From contig DASUHA010000114.1 of the NCBI GenBank assembly GCA_036273735.1, forward strand, positions 53,023 to 117,022: a stretch of 64,000 nucleotides of DNA. The letters run 5' to 3'. This DNA is from 13-2-20CM-66-19 sp036273735. Its GTDB lineage: Bacteria; Pseudomonadota; Gammaproteobacteria; Steroidobacterales; Steroidobacteraceae. Each line of letters opens with the position of its first letter. Within the stretch, counting starts at the first letter, position 1. Positions 43,197 to 52,654 of this stretch are shown piece by piece. The position numbers and the translations under genes are program-made. Under the pieces are notes generated by a model, which was not told the DNA's origin, searched no databases, and saw only the letters and a list, made by a program, of their open reading frames with translations.

Positions 43197-43367
43197 AGGC
43201 TGCGGCCGACTGCTCCGCGCGCGCAGACCTGACAGGCTCGGGACGGCAACGCGGCGTCAGTTCCCGCTGCAACCCCCGTTCCCGCGGCGGCACCGGGTCT
43301 GCAACAGGTTGCGCGCGACGGAACCTTGACCGCGCGCGTGCGTTCGCGAATTGAGGCTCATACGCAA

Positions 43368-44387
43368 ATGCTCCAGAGACGTAGCAACAAAGTAGTGGTG
43401 GTCACAGGCGCCAGCGCCGGAGTCGGCAGAGCAGCAGCCCGCGAGTTCGCGCGCGGTGGTGCGAACGTAGCTTTGCTGGCCCGCAACGGCGACGCATTGG
43501 ACAACGCACGTGCGGAGGTCGAAAGCTACGGTAGACGAGCGCTGCCTATTCCGCTCGATGTGTCGGATGCGGATGCAGTCGAGAGGGCGACGCTCGCCAT
43601 CGAGTCGGAGCTTGGCCCGATAGACGTCTGGGTCAACAATGCAATGGTGACGGTATTTTCTCCCGTTGCATTGCTACAGGCGGACGAGGTCCGTCGCGTC
43701 ACGGAAGTCACCTATCTCGGCACGGTCAACGGCACCTTGTCGGCTCTGCGCCGGATGCTCCCTCGGAACCGAGGGACCATAGTGCAGGTCGGGTCGGCGC
43801 TCGCCTATCGATCGATTCCGCTGCAGGCGCCTTACTGTGGCGCTAAAGCGGCCATTCGCGGCTTCACCGACTCGCTGCGCACCGAGCTGCTGCACTCCGG
43901 CAGCCGTGTCAGGATCACGATGGTACAGATGCCGGCGCTCAACACGCCCCAGTTCGACTGGTGCCGGACCCGTCTGCCCCGCAAGCCACAGCCGGTACCG
44001 CCCATCTTCGAGCCGGAGGTCGCCGCGCGCGCCATCGTATGGGCATCCCGGAACAGGCGACGCGAGGTCTTCGTAGGCGGCAGCACCGTCGCCGCCATCT
44101 GGGGCAATCGGCTGCTGGCCCCACTCCTCGATCGTTATCTGGCGCGCACCGCGTACCACTCGCAACTCGCCGAGGAGCCGGTCGAGCCGGATCGCCCCGA
44201 CAACCTGTGGCGGACGGTGCCGGGAGATCACGGCGCACACGGCAGATTCGGCGACAAGGCCAGCAGGACGAGCCGCGAGCTGTGGCTCACGACGCACAGC
44301 CGCCTCCTTCTATCAGCCTGCGCGGTAGGCGCGGGGGTCGTCTGGCTGGCCGCCTCCCGGATTGGAGCCGGCGCGCGACATAGGTGA
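43368..44387 (+). CDS. Short-chain dehydrogenase with C-terminal membrane segment
   Basis: A 339-residue SDR with intact motifs: VVVTGASAGVGRAAA for NAD(P), VNNAMVT, the catalytic serine in VQVGSALAYRS and YCGAK for Tyr/Lys. Beyond the usual ~250 residues it has an extension ending in one hydrophobic span (LLLSACAVGAGVVWLAASRI), which would tether the enzyme to the inner membrane. Similar long SDRs are common in soil proteobacteria without assigned substrates. ATG 43368 fits the family N-terminus. It precedes ctaG by 75 bp and is probably not part of the respiratory operon. Confidence 0.87.
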   Translation: MLQRRSNKVVVVTGASAGVGRAAAREFARGGANVALLARNGDALDNARAEVESYGRRALPIPLDVSDADAVERATLAIESELGPIDVWVNNAMVTVFSPVALLQADEVRRVTEVTYLGTVNGTLSALRRMLPRNRGTIVQVGSALAYRSIPLQAPYCGAKAAIRGFTDSLRTELLHSGSRVRITMVQMPALNTPQFDWCRTRLPRKPQPVPPIFEPEVAARAIVWASRNRRREVFVGGSTVAAIWGNRLLAPLLDRYLARTAYHSQLAEEPVEPDRPDNLWRTVPGDHGAHGRFGDKASRTSRELWLTTHSRLLLSACAVGAGVVWLAASRIGAGARHR

Positions 44388-44462
44388 TCCGGGCAACCGC
44401 TTCGAGGAAGCGCTCGCGCCAGGGTACGCCAGGGTACGCAAGTTGCCGATCCGAGGCCGCCC

Positions 44463-45311
44463 ATGCTGTCGTCACTCGAGCCGCTCCTGCCCTGGCAGTT
44501 CTCACCGACCGTTCTGACTGCGGTGCTCGTGGCGGTCATCGTCTATCGGCGGGGCGCGAGTCGTACGGGGCCTCCCCTCGCAACCAGGTACCGGGTCGCC
44601 TTCCATCTCGGCTTGCTGCTCATCTATGCGGCGCTGCAGACGAGCTGGGAGTACTACGCGAGCCACATGTTCTTCGTCCTGCGGCTGCAGCATTTCGTGC
44701 TGCATGGTCTTGCGCCGGCGCTGCTCACCGGAGCGATGCCGGGCGCGGCACTCGCACGGGGGCTGCCGCGGCGGCTGCAGACACCCATAGGCGCCATCAG
44801 GCGGGCGCTTCGCGGGCCGCTTCATCTCTTGCAGAATCCCGCCATCGCGGTGGCGCTCTACCTGCTCGGCCTTCTCATCTGGCTCTGGCCGCCGCTCAGC
44901 ACCTACGTCATGGTGAGCAACTGGCTGTTCAGGGCGATGAGCTGGAGCGTGCTGGCGACGGCACTGCCTTTCTGGTCGCTCGTTCTGGATGCCCGGGCAC
45001 ATCCGCTCGCGCGCGCCCGGCCCGGCTGTCGTCTCGTGATGTTGTATCTCGCCATGCTGGCCATGGTGCTGACCAGCGCTTCCCTGACGCTGGCCCAGCG
45101 CGACTGGTATCCGGTGTACGCGGTCTGCGGCCGTTTCCTTCCCGTCCCGCCGGTGGCTGATCAACAGCTCGGCGGTGTCGTCATGTGGATCTTCGGCAGC
45201 GCGCTTTTCGGCACCGTGTTTTTCACGGTCCTCGGGCGCAACCTGGAGCACGAGGAGGCCGCGACAGTGCCGGCGGCAGCGGCAGCGGCAGCGGCGCAAC
45301 ACGGAACGTAA
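44463..45311 (+). CDS. ctaG: Cytochrome c oxidase assembly factor, CtaG (caa3 type)
   Basis: A 282-residue inner-membrane protein with about seven transmembrane segments. The pattern SHMFFVLRLQHFVLHGLAPALL, PALAVALYLLGLLIWLWP-like helices and LTLAQRDWYPVYAVCGR match the CtaG family that helps insert copper in caa3-type oxidases, and it lies directly before that operon. It differs from the periplasmic CtaG/Cox11 of mitochondria-type oxidases. The C-terminus carries an alanine tract (VPAAAAAAAAQ) from GGCAGC-type repeats near 45271-45298, likely length-variable. The gap to actA is 109 bp. Confidence 0.85.
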   Translation: MLSSLEPLLPWQFSPTVLTAVLVAVIVYRRGASRTGPPLATRYRVAFHLGLLLIYAALQTSWEYYASHMFFVLRLQHFVLHGLAPALLTGAMPGAALARGLPRRLQTPIGAIRRALRGPLHLLQNPAIAVALYLLGLLIWLWPPLSTYVMVSNWLFRAMSWSVLATALPFWSLVLDARAHPLARARPGCRLVMLYLAMLAMVLTSASLTLAQRDWYPVYAVCGRFLPVPPVADQQLGGVVMWIFGSALFGTVFFTVLGRNLEHEEAATVPAAAAAAAAQHGT

Positions 45312-45420
45312 GTTGCAGGCGGCAATGGCGCGATGCCGCGAAGCTCAACAATAACTTCCGAAGCTTCACCGGCGGCTGGAGGCGCACGCGCAGCGACTGC
45401 GGCTGCCGTCGGCTGAGCGC

Positions 45421-46071
45421 ATGCAGGTATTCTCGCCGGGCACAGTTCTCGCCCTGAAGCTTGGCGCGCTCGGCGCGCTCGCGGTCATCGTGGCGAGTCT
45501 CTTCCTCTGGCGCCGCTACATCGAGCTGCAACCGGCCATCGGTGATCCGGTGGCGCAGGTCGTGCCCTTCAGCCACAAGCATCACGCGGGTGACGATGGG
45601 ATCGCGTGCCGGTACTGCCACAGCTCCGTCGGGCGCGCCGCTTTCGCAGGTATTCCGCCGCTCTCGACCTGCATGACCTGCCACTCGCAGCTGTTCAAGA
45701 CCGCCCACGTCCTCGCCCCCTTACGTACGGCATTCGCAGGCGGGCGGCCCCTCCAGTGGAGCCGCGTGAATGAGCTGCCGGACTTCGTCTACTTCGATCA
45801 TTCCATTCACATCGCCAAGGGGATCGGCTGCAGCAGTTGTCATGGTGAAGTCGACCGGATGCCGCTCACTGAGCGGCAGGCGCCCCTGAGCATGCAGTGG
45901 TGTCTCGCGTGCCACCGGAATCCTGAGAGCCAGCTGCGCCCACAGTCACAGATATTCAACATGCGCTGGAAGCCGCCGGCCAACCAGCGCGAGCTCGGGC
46001 AGCGCCTGCGGCTGCTCTATCACCTCCATTCCACCGACGTACTCACTGCATGCTCGACCTGCCACCATTGA
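45421..46071 (+). CDS. actA: Alternative Complex III subunit ActA, pentaheme cytochrome c
   Basis: A 216-residue membrane-anchored cytochrome. One N-terminal helix (LALKLGALGALAVIVASLFLW) precedes five CxxCH haem sites: CRYCH, CMTCH, CSSCH, CLACH and CSTCH, the last only one residue before the stop. This is the ActA layout; it takes electrons from ActB and passes them to the monohaem ActE or the oxidase. The stop TGA shares one base with the ATG of actB. First gene of an operon of at least eleven genes. Confidence 0.94.
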   Translation: MQVFSPGTVLALKLGALGALAVIVASLFLWRRYIELQPAIGDPVAQVVPFSHKHHAGDDGIACRYCHSSVGRAAFAGIPPLSTCMTCHSQLFKTAHVLAPLRTAFAGGRPLQWSRVNELPDFVYFDHSIHIAKGIGCSSCHGEVDRMPLTERQAPLSMQWCLACHRNPESQLRPQSQIFNMRWKPPANQRELGQRLRLLYHLHSTDVLTACSTCHH

Positions 46072-48872
46072 TGGACCGACGCGAGTTCATGAAGCTCATG
46101 AGCGCAGCGCTCGCGCTCGCGGCGGGCGGCTGCGCGCATCCGCCGCTCGAGCCGATCGTGCCGTACGTTGACGGTCGGGATGAAGGGGCGACCCAGGGCG
46201 ACCCGCTCTACTTCGCCACGGCGCTCACGCAGGGAGGCTACGCGCAGGGTGTCCTGGCAAGAAGCGACAGGGGCCGCCCCACCAAAATCGAGGGTAACCC
46301 GCAACATCCGGCGAGCCTCGGGGCGAGCTCGCCCATCGAGCAGGGGAGGATCCTCGAGCTCTGGGATCCAAAACGCTCCCACGCGGTGCTGCACGACGGT
46401 GAGATCGCCTCCTGGGACGAGCTCATGACCCTGTTGAGCTTGCGCCTGGAGCGGCTTCGGCCCAGCGGCGGCGCCGGTCTGAGGCTGCTGACGCTCTCGT
46501 CGAGCTCTCTCACGGAAGGGTCCGTGATGGACGCGGCGCTCGCGCGCTACCCGCAGGCGCGCCGGCATCGTTACGAGCCGATCAACCAGGACAACGTGCA
46601 CGAAGGGGCCCGACTCGCTTTCGGACGATGGCTCGAGCCGGTGTATCACTTCGACCGGGCGCTCACGATACTGTCGCTCGAGGCTGACTTCCTCGGCTGC
46701 ATGCCGGGAAGGGTGCGTTACGCGCGGGACTACATCCAACTGCGGCGTCCGGACGCCAAGTCGCCGATGAGTCGCCTCTATGTAGTCGAATGCATGCCCA
46801 GTCTCACGGGAGCTGCTGCCGACTCTCGTCTGGCGTCGCCATCGAGCCGGATCGGAGATCTCGCGGCCGAGCTCGCCGAGCGGCTGGCCAGCGGCGGCAA
46901 GACGAGCTCCGCGTGGCTCGAAACCGCGGCGACCGATCTGCAGTCGCACCGGGGTCGCTCCCTGGTGCTCGCCGGTGAAGGCCAGCCTCCCGAGGTGCAC
47001 GCCCTCGCGCATCGCATGAACGACATGCTGGGCAACATCGGCAGGACCGTCGATTTCATTCAACCGCCCATCGAGGTGCGGGAGCTTGCCGGCGATTCGC
47101 TTGCCGCCCTCGTCGCCGACATGCACGCCGGACGCGTCGACACGCTTCTGATCCTGGGAGGCAATCCGGTTTACGATGCACCAGCGGACCTCGAATTCGA
47201 CCGTGCGCTCGAGCGCGTGCCCGCCAGCATCCACTTCGGGTTGCTGGTGGATGAGACGGCCGGGCGCTGTGCATGGCACGTCCCGGCCGCCCACGAGCTC
47301 GAGACGTGGGGTGATGCGAAAGCCTTCGACGGCACGCTCACGATCCGACAGCCTCTAATCGCGCCGCTCTACGGCGGCAAATCGGCGCTGGAGCTGCTCG
47401 GGCTGCTCACCGGCCAGCTCGGCTTCACGAGCCACGATCTCGTGCACGCCACATGGCTCGCGCGCTTCGGTCAGGAGCGGTTCGACGAGCGCTGGCGCGA
47501 GGCGCTGCGCGGCGGTGTGGTTCCGCACACCGCCACACCCTTCGAAGCCGCCGAGCACCTCGGCAAAGCCGGCGCGCCCGCGGCTCAGCCTCCGACACCC
47601 GGCGCGCCACCAATAGCGGCCGGCGAAACTCTGGAAATCGTCTTTCGGCCGGACCCCTATCTCTGGGACGGCCGCTATGCCCAGGTGGCCTGGCTTCAGG
47701 AGCTGCCGCGACCGCTGACGGATCTGACCTGGGACAACGCCGCCCTGATGAGCCCGACGCTGGCCGCGCGACTCGGAGTGCGCAACGAGCAGATCGTCGA
47801 GCTGGAGTTGGGTGGACGCACGGTCGAAGCCCCTGTGTGGATCGTCGCCGGACATGCGGACGGTGCCGTGACGCTCCCCTTGGGATGGGGCCGGACCGCC
47901 GCGGGTGAGGTGGGCTCCGCTCACGGAGCGAACGCGTACGCGTTGCGCACCTCCAAGGCGCCCTGGTTCGCGAGGGGACTGCGAGTCACCCCAACTGCTC
48001 GCGAGCGTACGCTCGCGAGCGTCCACGACCATCACAGGATGCTCGGCCGCGACATCGTCCGCAGCGCCACGGTCGCGGCATACCGGGCAAAGCCCGATTT
48101 CGCCAGGAAGGAGGCCGACCTCGCTCCGCCGCCGACGCTCTACCCCGACTACTCGTATCCGGGACACGCATGGGGCATGAGCATCGACCTCACCTCCTGC
48201 ATCGGCTGCAGCGCCTGCACGATCGCCTGCCAGGCGGAGAACAACATTCCGACGGTTGGCAAGGAGCAGGTGCTCATGGGACGGGAGATGCATTGGATCC
48301 GGGTCGATCGCTACGACGAGGGGCCGGTAACCGCGCCGCGCAGCGCATTCCAGCCGGTGCCCTGCATGCAGTGCGAGCACGCCCCTTGCGAGACGGTCTG
48401 TCCGGTGGAGGCCTCCGTGCACGACACCGAAGGGATCAACGTGCAGGTGTACAACCGCTGCGTCGGCACGCGCTTCTGCGCGAACAACTGCCCCTACAAA
48501 GTGCGGCGCTTCAATTTCCTGCGCTACGCCGAAGACACGCCGAGCCTCGATGCGATGAGAAATCCCGACGTCACGGTGCGCATGCGCGGCGTGATGGAGA
48601 AATGCAACTACTGCCTGCAGCGCATCGTGCGCGCGAGAATCGTCGCCGACCGCGAGAACCGCGACCTGCATGATGGCGAAGTGCTGACTGCCTGCCAGGC
48701 GGTCTGCCCCACCCGGGCCATCGTCTTCGGCGATCTCAACGATCCGCACAGCCAGGTGCGCATCGCCAAGTCCTCGCCCCGCAACTACGCGCTCCTCGGC
48801 GACCTGGACACCCGCCCGCGCACCACCTACCTCGCCCGTATCGTCAACACTACAGAGGAAGAACCCGGTTGA
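46071..48872 (+). CDS. actB: Alternative Complex III subunit ActB (molybdopterin-like plus Fe-S domains)
   Basis: A 933-residue periplasmic subunit with a twin-arginine signal (MDRREFMKLMSAALALAAGGC) that also ends in a lipobox-like AAGGC. The first ~700 residues have the fold of molybdopterin oxidoreductases but, as in other ActB proteins, are not expected to bind the cofactor. The C-terminal domain holds four iron-sulfur sites: CIGCSACTIACQAENN, CMQCEHAPCETVCPVEAS, CVGTRFCANNCPYK and CNYCLQR with ACQAVCPTRAI. It oxidises quinol through partner subunits and hands electrons to ActA. ATG 46071 is chosen; an upstream ATG at 46050 lacks support. Its stop overlaps actC by TTGA. Confidence 0.93.
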   Translation: MDRREFMKLMSAALALAAGGCAHPPLEPIVPYVDGRDEGATQGDPLYFATALTQGGYAQGVLARSDRGRPTKIEGNPQHPASLGASSPIEQGRILELWDPKRSHAVLHDGEIASWDELMTLLSLRLERLRPSGGAGLRLLTLSSSSLTEGSVMDAALARYPQARRHRYEPINQDNVHEGARLAFGRWLEPVYHFDRALTILSLEADFLGCMPGRVRYARDYIQLRRPDAKSPMSRLYVVECMPSLTGAAADSRLASPSSRIGDLAAELAERLASGGKTSSAWLETAATDLQSHRGRSLVLAGEGQPPEVHALAHRMNDMLGNIGRTVDFIQPPIEVRELAGDSLAALVADMHAGRVDTLLILGGNPVYDAPADLEFDRALERVPASIHFGLLVDETAGRCAWHVPAAHELETWGDAKAFDGTLTIRQPLIAPLYGGKSALELLGLLTGQLGFTSHDLVHATWLARFGQERFDERWREALRGGVVPHTATPFEAAEHLGKAGAPAAQPPTPGAPPIAAGETLEIVFRPDPYLWDGRYAQVAWLQELPRPLTDLTWDNAALMSPTLAARLGVRNEQIVELELGGRTVEAPVWIVAGHADGAVTLPLGWGRTAAGEVGSAHGANAYALRTSKAPWFARGLRVTPTARERTLASVHDHHRMLGRDIVRSATVAAYRAKPDFARKEADLAPPPTLYPDYSYPGHAWGMSIDLTSCIGCSACTIACQAENNIPTVGKEQVLMGREMHWIRVDRYDEGPVTAPRSAFQPVPCMQCEHAPCETVCPVEASVHDTEGINVQVYNRCVGTRFCANNCPYKVRRFNFLRYAEDTPSLDAMRNPDVTVRMRGVMEKCNYCLQRIVRARIVADRENRDLHDGEVLTACQAVCPTRAIVFGDLNDPHSQVRIAKSSPRNYALLGDLDTRPRTTYLARIVNTTEEEPG

Positions 48873-50254
48873 GCGGCGCACCGGAAGTTCTGCGGGAGTA
48901 CGGGCAGCCGGGCGCAGCTCCGGTCATTCAGGGGCGGCACACCTACGGCTCGATCACCGACAAGATCGCCGACCTCGCGCTCGAGCGGCGTAGCGGCCGC
49001 AGCTTCTGGCTCGCGCTCGGCGTGACGAGCGTGCTTGCAGTGGTCTTCGCGGTCTCGCTCATCTATCTGCTCGTCGTCGGCACCGGCATCTGGGGCCTCA
49101 ACAATACGGTCGACTGGGGCTTCATGATCACGAGCTACGTGTGGTGGATCGCGATCGGCAACTCGGGGACCTTCATTTCTGCCTTCCTCGTGCTGCTGCG
49201 GCAACGCTGGCGCAGCTCCATCAACCGGTTCGCCGAGGCCATGACCATTTTCGCGGTTGCCATGGCCGGCCTCCTCCCCATCATGCATCTCGGGCGCCCC
49301 TGGTTCGCGTACTGGCTCGCGCCCTACCCCGGCAAGATGAACCTGTGGCCGCAATGGCGCAGCCCGCTCGAATGGGATTTCTTCGCCAACACGGTCTATC
49401 TCATCCTGTCGATCCTCTTCTGGTACCTGGGACTCCTGCCCGACCTGGCGACGCTGCGCGATCGGGCACGCCACCGCTGGCAGCAGCTGACCTACGGCCT
49501 GCTTGCTCTCGGCTGGCGCGGCGACGCCCGCCACTGGCACCACTACGAGAGCGCCTACCGTCTGCTTGCCGGGCTCGGTGCGCCGCTCGTAATCTCGGTT
49601 CACAGCGTCGTGTCGATCGACTTCGCCTTTTCCAACCTGCCCGGCTGGCACTCGACGATCTTCCCGCCCTACTTCATCGGCGGCGCGCTCTATTCGGGCC
49701 TCGCCATGGCGCTCACCATCACGATCCCGATCCGCGCCATCTTCAAGCTGCAGGATTTCATCACGCCCCGCCACCTCGCCAATCTCGCGAAACTCATGCT
49801 GGCCTGCAGCTTCGTCCTCACCTACACCTACATGACGGAGATGTTCACGGCCTTCTACAGTGCGGACAAGTTCGAGATCGCCACGGCACTCGATCGGCTC
49901 ACAGGTCCTTACGCCTGGACCTACTGGCTCACGATCTTCTGCAACGTCGTCCTGCCGCAATCGATCTGGTTCCGCCGGGTAAGGGCAAGCCCGGTGGCGC
50001 TCCTGATCATCACTGTGATCATCAACGTCGGCATGTGGACGGAGCGCTTCATGCTGATCGTGACGACTCTGCACCGGACATTCCTGCCCTCGAGCTGGCA
50101 TTCCTTCGTCCCGACCTTCTGGGACTGGTCCACGCTCATCGGCTCGCTCGGCTCGTTCGTGCTGCTCTTTCTCCTCTTTGCGCGCTTCTTCCCGGTGATC
50201 TCCATGGCGGAGATGCGCCGCCTCAACGTGCGGGTGAGCGGAGTCGATCGATGA
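48869..50254 (+). CDS. actC: Alternative Complex III subunit ActC (NrfD-like quinone-binding)
   Basis: A 461-residue integral membrane protein with about ten helices, of the polysulfide reductase NrfD family. WGFMITSYVWWIAIGNSGTFISAFLVLLRQRWRSSINRFAEAMTIFAVAMAGLLPIMHLGRPW is a hallmark stretch, as is HSVVSIDFAFSNLPGWHSTIFPPYFIGGALYSG. It is one of the two quinol-binding subunits. The start is TTG, overlapping the actB stop (TTGA); the N-terminus fits the family at this codon. The stop overlaps actD by ATGA. Confidence 0.93.
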   Translation: MSGAPEVLREYGQPGAAPVIQGRHTYGSITDKIADLALERRSGRSFWLALGVTSVLAVVFAVSLIYLLVVGTGIWGLNNTVDWGFMITSYVWWIAIGNSGTFISAFLVLLRQRWRSSINRFAEAMTIFAVAMAGLLPIMHLGRPWFAYWLAPYPGKMNLWPQWRSPLEWDFFANTVYLILSILFWYLGLLPDLATLRDRARHRWQQLTYGLLALGWRGDARHWHHYESAYRLLAGLGAPLVISVHSVVSIDFAFSNLPGWHSTIFPPYFIGGALYSGLAMALTITIPIRAIFKLQDFITPRHLANLAKLMLACSFVLTYTYMTEMFTAFYSADKFEIATALDRLTGPYAWTYWLTIFCNVVLPQSIWFRRVRASPVALLIITVIINVGMWTERFMLIVTTLHRTFLPSSWHSFVPTFWDWSTLIGSLGSFVLLFLLFARFFPVISMAEMRRLNVRVSGVDR

Positions 50255-50817
50255 GCGACGGCGGCCGGCAGCCGGGCTGTTACGGGCTGATGGCGGAATT
50301 CGGCGGCTCGCAGGAAATTCTGGAGGCGGTGCGCGCGAGCCGCGGCGCCGGCTACCGGCGGATCGAGGCCTACACGCCCTTCCCGGTCGACGGCCTCGCC
50401 GAAGCGCTGGAGCTGCGCAAGAGCCCGATTCCGCTCCTCACTCTCATCGGCGGCATCCTCGGTGTCGCGGTTGGGTGGTTCATCCAGTGGTATTCCGCCG
50501 TCATCGATTACCCGATCAACTCCGGCGGGCGTCCGCTCAACAGCTGGCCGGCTTTCGTTCCAACCATCATCGAGCTCGGCATTCTCGGCGCGTGCCTCTG
50601 CGCGTTCGGCGGGGCGTTGCTCCTGAGCGGACTGCCGCGCCTGCGACATCCCGTGTTCGATACGCCGGGCTTCGAGCGCGTTTCGTGCGACCGGTTCTTT
50701 CTCTGTATCCGCAGTGACGACCCTCTGTTCGACCGCGAGCGCACGCACGCCTGGCTCGCGGCGCTCTCGCCCCTGCGTGTGGCGAGCACGCCGATCCACC
50801 CCGGGGAGCCCGCGTGA
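50251..50817 (+). CDS. actD: Alternative Complex III subunit ActD (DUF3341)
   Basis: A 188-residue subunit with two transmembrane helices. The DUF3341 pattern is evident: YGLMAEFGGSQEILEAVRASRGAGYRRIEAYTPFPVDGLAEAL, then IPLLTLIGGILGVAVGWFIQWYSAVIDYPINSGGRPLNSWPAFVPTIIELGIL. It has no redox site and stabilises the complex. Overlaps both neighbours by 4 bp. Confidence 0.93.
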   Translation: MSDGGRQPGCYGLMAEFGGSQEILEAVRASRGAGYRRIEAYTPFPVDGLAEALELRKSPIPLLTLIGGILGVAVGWFIQWYSAVIDYPINSGGRPLNSWPAFVPTIIELGILGACLCAFGGALLLSGLPRLRHPVFDTPGFERVSCDRFFLCIRSDDPLFDRERTHAWLAALSPLRVASTPIHPGEPA

Positions 50818-51440
50818 GACTCGGATTGCTCAAAATGACTCTGGTGCTCGCCGCGGCGGCTCTGCTGGCCGGCTGCGAGAACGGTGTAAGGAACATGTAC
50901 CACCAGGCCAAGGACGACCCTCTCGCCTACAGTGCACTCTGGCCCGATGGCCGGTCTTCGCGGCCACTCGAAGCCGACACGGTCGCCTTCAGTGCCGGCC
51001 CACTGGCGGAGACCTCGAGCGGGCGGCTGGGAGTCATCCCCACGCCCGCCAGCGGACCGGTGTACACGGCAGCGGCCCTGGAGCGTGGCCGCCAGGAATT
51101 CCAGATCTATTGTGCGCCTTGCCACGGACCGGCCGGAGACGGCGACGGGTACATCACCCATCGGGGCTTCCCCCATCCGCCGAGTTATTACTCCGACAGC
51201 CTTCGTGGCGCGCCGGACAGTCTCTTCTACGACGTCATCACCAACGGTTACGGAATCATGTACCCCTACGGCGATCGGGTCGCACCCGACGATCGGTGGG
51301 ATATCGTCGCCTACATCCGCGCACTGCAGCTCGCGGCACACGCACCGCTCTCGGATGTCCCTGCAGCGCAGCGGCAGCGACTCGAGCATGAGTCAGCCGT
51401 CAAAGCCGTACGCGCCGGTTCCGGGGACCGGCTGCCATGA
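50814..51440 (+). CDS. actE: Alternative Complex III subunit ActE, monohaem lipoprotein cytochrome c
   Basis: A 208-residue lipoprotein (signal MRLGLLKMTLVLAAAALLAGC, lipobox LAGC) with one haem site, CAPCHGPAGDGDG, and a likely methionine ligand in GYGIMYPYGDRV. ActE collects electrons from ActA and can pass them to the oxidase's own cytochrome c domain. The segment ahead of the haem (RNMYHQAKDDPLAYSALWPDGRSSRPLEADTVA) is typical of the subunit. The start is GTG with a GTGA overlap to actD. Confidence 0.93.
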   Translation: MRLGLLKMTLVLAAAALLAGCENGVRNMYHQAKDDPLAYSALWPDGRSSRPLEADTVAFSAGPLAETSSGRLGVIPTPASGPVYTAAALERGRQEFQIYCAPCHGPAGDGDGYITHRGFPHPPSYYSDSLRGAPDSLFYDVITNGYGIMYPYGDRVAPDDRWDIVAYIRALQLAAHAPLSDVPAAQRQRLEHESAVKAVRAGSGDRLP

Positions 51441-52654
51441 GCTCACCACGACCTCTGCACGAGAACCCGCCTCTACTGACACGTGTGGGCAGACGTCGCT
51501 GGATCGCGCTGGCGGTGGGCGTTGCCGGCCTCCTCGCCTGCGGCTTGGATGCGTCCTCGCACCCGTCGGAAGTGATCCAATCGTACTTCATCGCCTGGCT
51601 CTACTTTCTCGGTCTCACGATCGGCTCCCTCACCACCCTCATGATCCATCACCTGACCGGCGGTGACTGGGGGCTGCCCGTGCGCCGCTGGCTCGAGGCC
51701 GCGCTCGCCCCGCTGCTGCTGCTCGCGGTGCTCTTCGTGCCTGTCGGCATCGCCCTGCCTCACCTCTTCACGTGGGCGATCGGCCGCACGGGACTCACGC
51801 GACTCGACGGGCACTCGCAGGAGTGGTTCCTCAATCCGACGTTCTTCCTGCTGCGCGCGGGCCTCTACCTCGCGATCTGGCTGGTGCTGAGCCGACTCGT
51901 CGTGCGCGGCATGCGCAACACACGGCCGCTCACGACTGTCTGCGCCGTAGGCCTCCTGACATATGCGCTGACTGCCATGTTCGCCAGCGTCGACTGGGTC
52001 GACTCGCTCATGCCGCTCTGGTACTCGACAGTCGTCGGGCTGATCTTCATGACGAGTCAGAATCTCGGCGCATTTGCGCTCGCCATCGTCTGCACAACCG
52101 CGCTGCACGTAGCGCTCGCTCGTAATCCGGGCGGGCTCGCCCCAGAGGGTCCGCAGGTGCCACCGGATCTCACTCCAGAACGTTGCACCGACCTCGGCAC
52201 TCTGCTCTTCGTCTATGTGCTCACCTGGGCCTATGTAGCCTTCTCGCAGTGGATCATCGTCTGGGCGGGCGACCTCCCTCACGAGACCGCATGGTACCTG
52301 CCGCGCTGGCACTCGAGCTGGCGATGGGTGACCTACACCATCGAAACGGCGCAGTTCGGCATCCCCTTCGTCCTCCTGTTATTCCGAGCATTGAAACGGG
52401 ACGCCCGTGCGATGCTCGCGATCGCAGCGTTCGTACTCAGCGTCCACTGGCTGTACGTCGCGTGGCTCGTGAAGCCCTCGGTCGCCACCGCAGGTGTCTC
52501 GCTCGGATGGACGGATTGCGCAGCCACCGTCGGAGTCGGCGGACTGTGGATCTGGCTCTTCCTGAGAGATCTCGCCGTGTATCCCTCGTTTGCGCACGGC
52601 GGCGCCGAGGTATCGGCTTCGGCCCAACCTGAGGAGAATCCCGGCCGTGCCTGA
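51437..52654 (+). CDS. actF: Alternative Complex III subunit ActF (second NrfD-like subunit)
   Basis: A 405-residue membrane protein with about ten helices, the second quinone-binding-type subunit. Diagnostic parts are SYFIAWLYFLGLTIGSLTTLMIHHLTGGDWG, HSQEWFLNPTFFLLRAGLYLAIW, and TWAYVAFSQWIIVWAGDLPHETAWYLPR. ATG 51437 overlaps the actE stop by 4 bp, and the gene ends inside the start of the next one. Confidence 0.93.
   Translation: MSSPRPLHENPPLLTRVGRRRWIALAVGVAGLLACGLDASSHPSEVIQSYFIAWLYFLGLTIGSLTTLMIHHLTGGDWGLPVRRWLEAALAPLLLLAVLFVPVGIALPHLFTWAIGRTGLTRLDGHSQEWFLNPTFFLLRAGLYLAIWLVLSRLVVRGMRNTRPLTTVCAVGLLTYALTAMFASVDWVDSLMPLWYSTVVGLIFMTSQNLGAFALAIVCTTALHVALARNPGGLAPEGPQVPPDLTPERCTDLGTLLFVYVLTWAYVAFSQWIIVWAGDLPHETAWYLPRWHSSWRWVTYTIETAQFGIPFVLLLFRALKRDARAMLAIAAFVLSVHWLYVAWLVKPSVATAGVSLGWTDCAATVGVGGLWIWLFLRDLAVYPSFAHGGAEVSASAQPEENPGRA

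Noticed and set aside
45271..45298. GGCAGC repeats as a possible phase-variable tract
   Set aside because: The unit is six bases, so changes in number keep the frame and only alter the alanine run of CtaG; it is not a phase switch.
48827..50101. 424-codon open frame antisense to actC
   Set aside because: Charged, repetitive composition typical of the complement of a membrane-protein gene; actC is certain.
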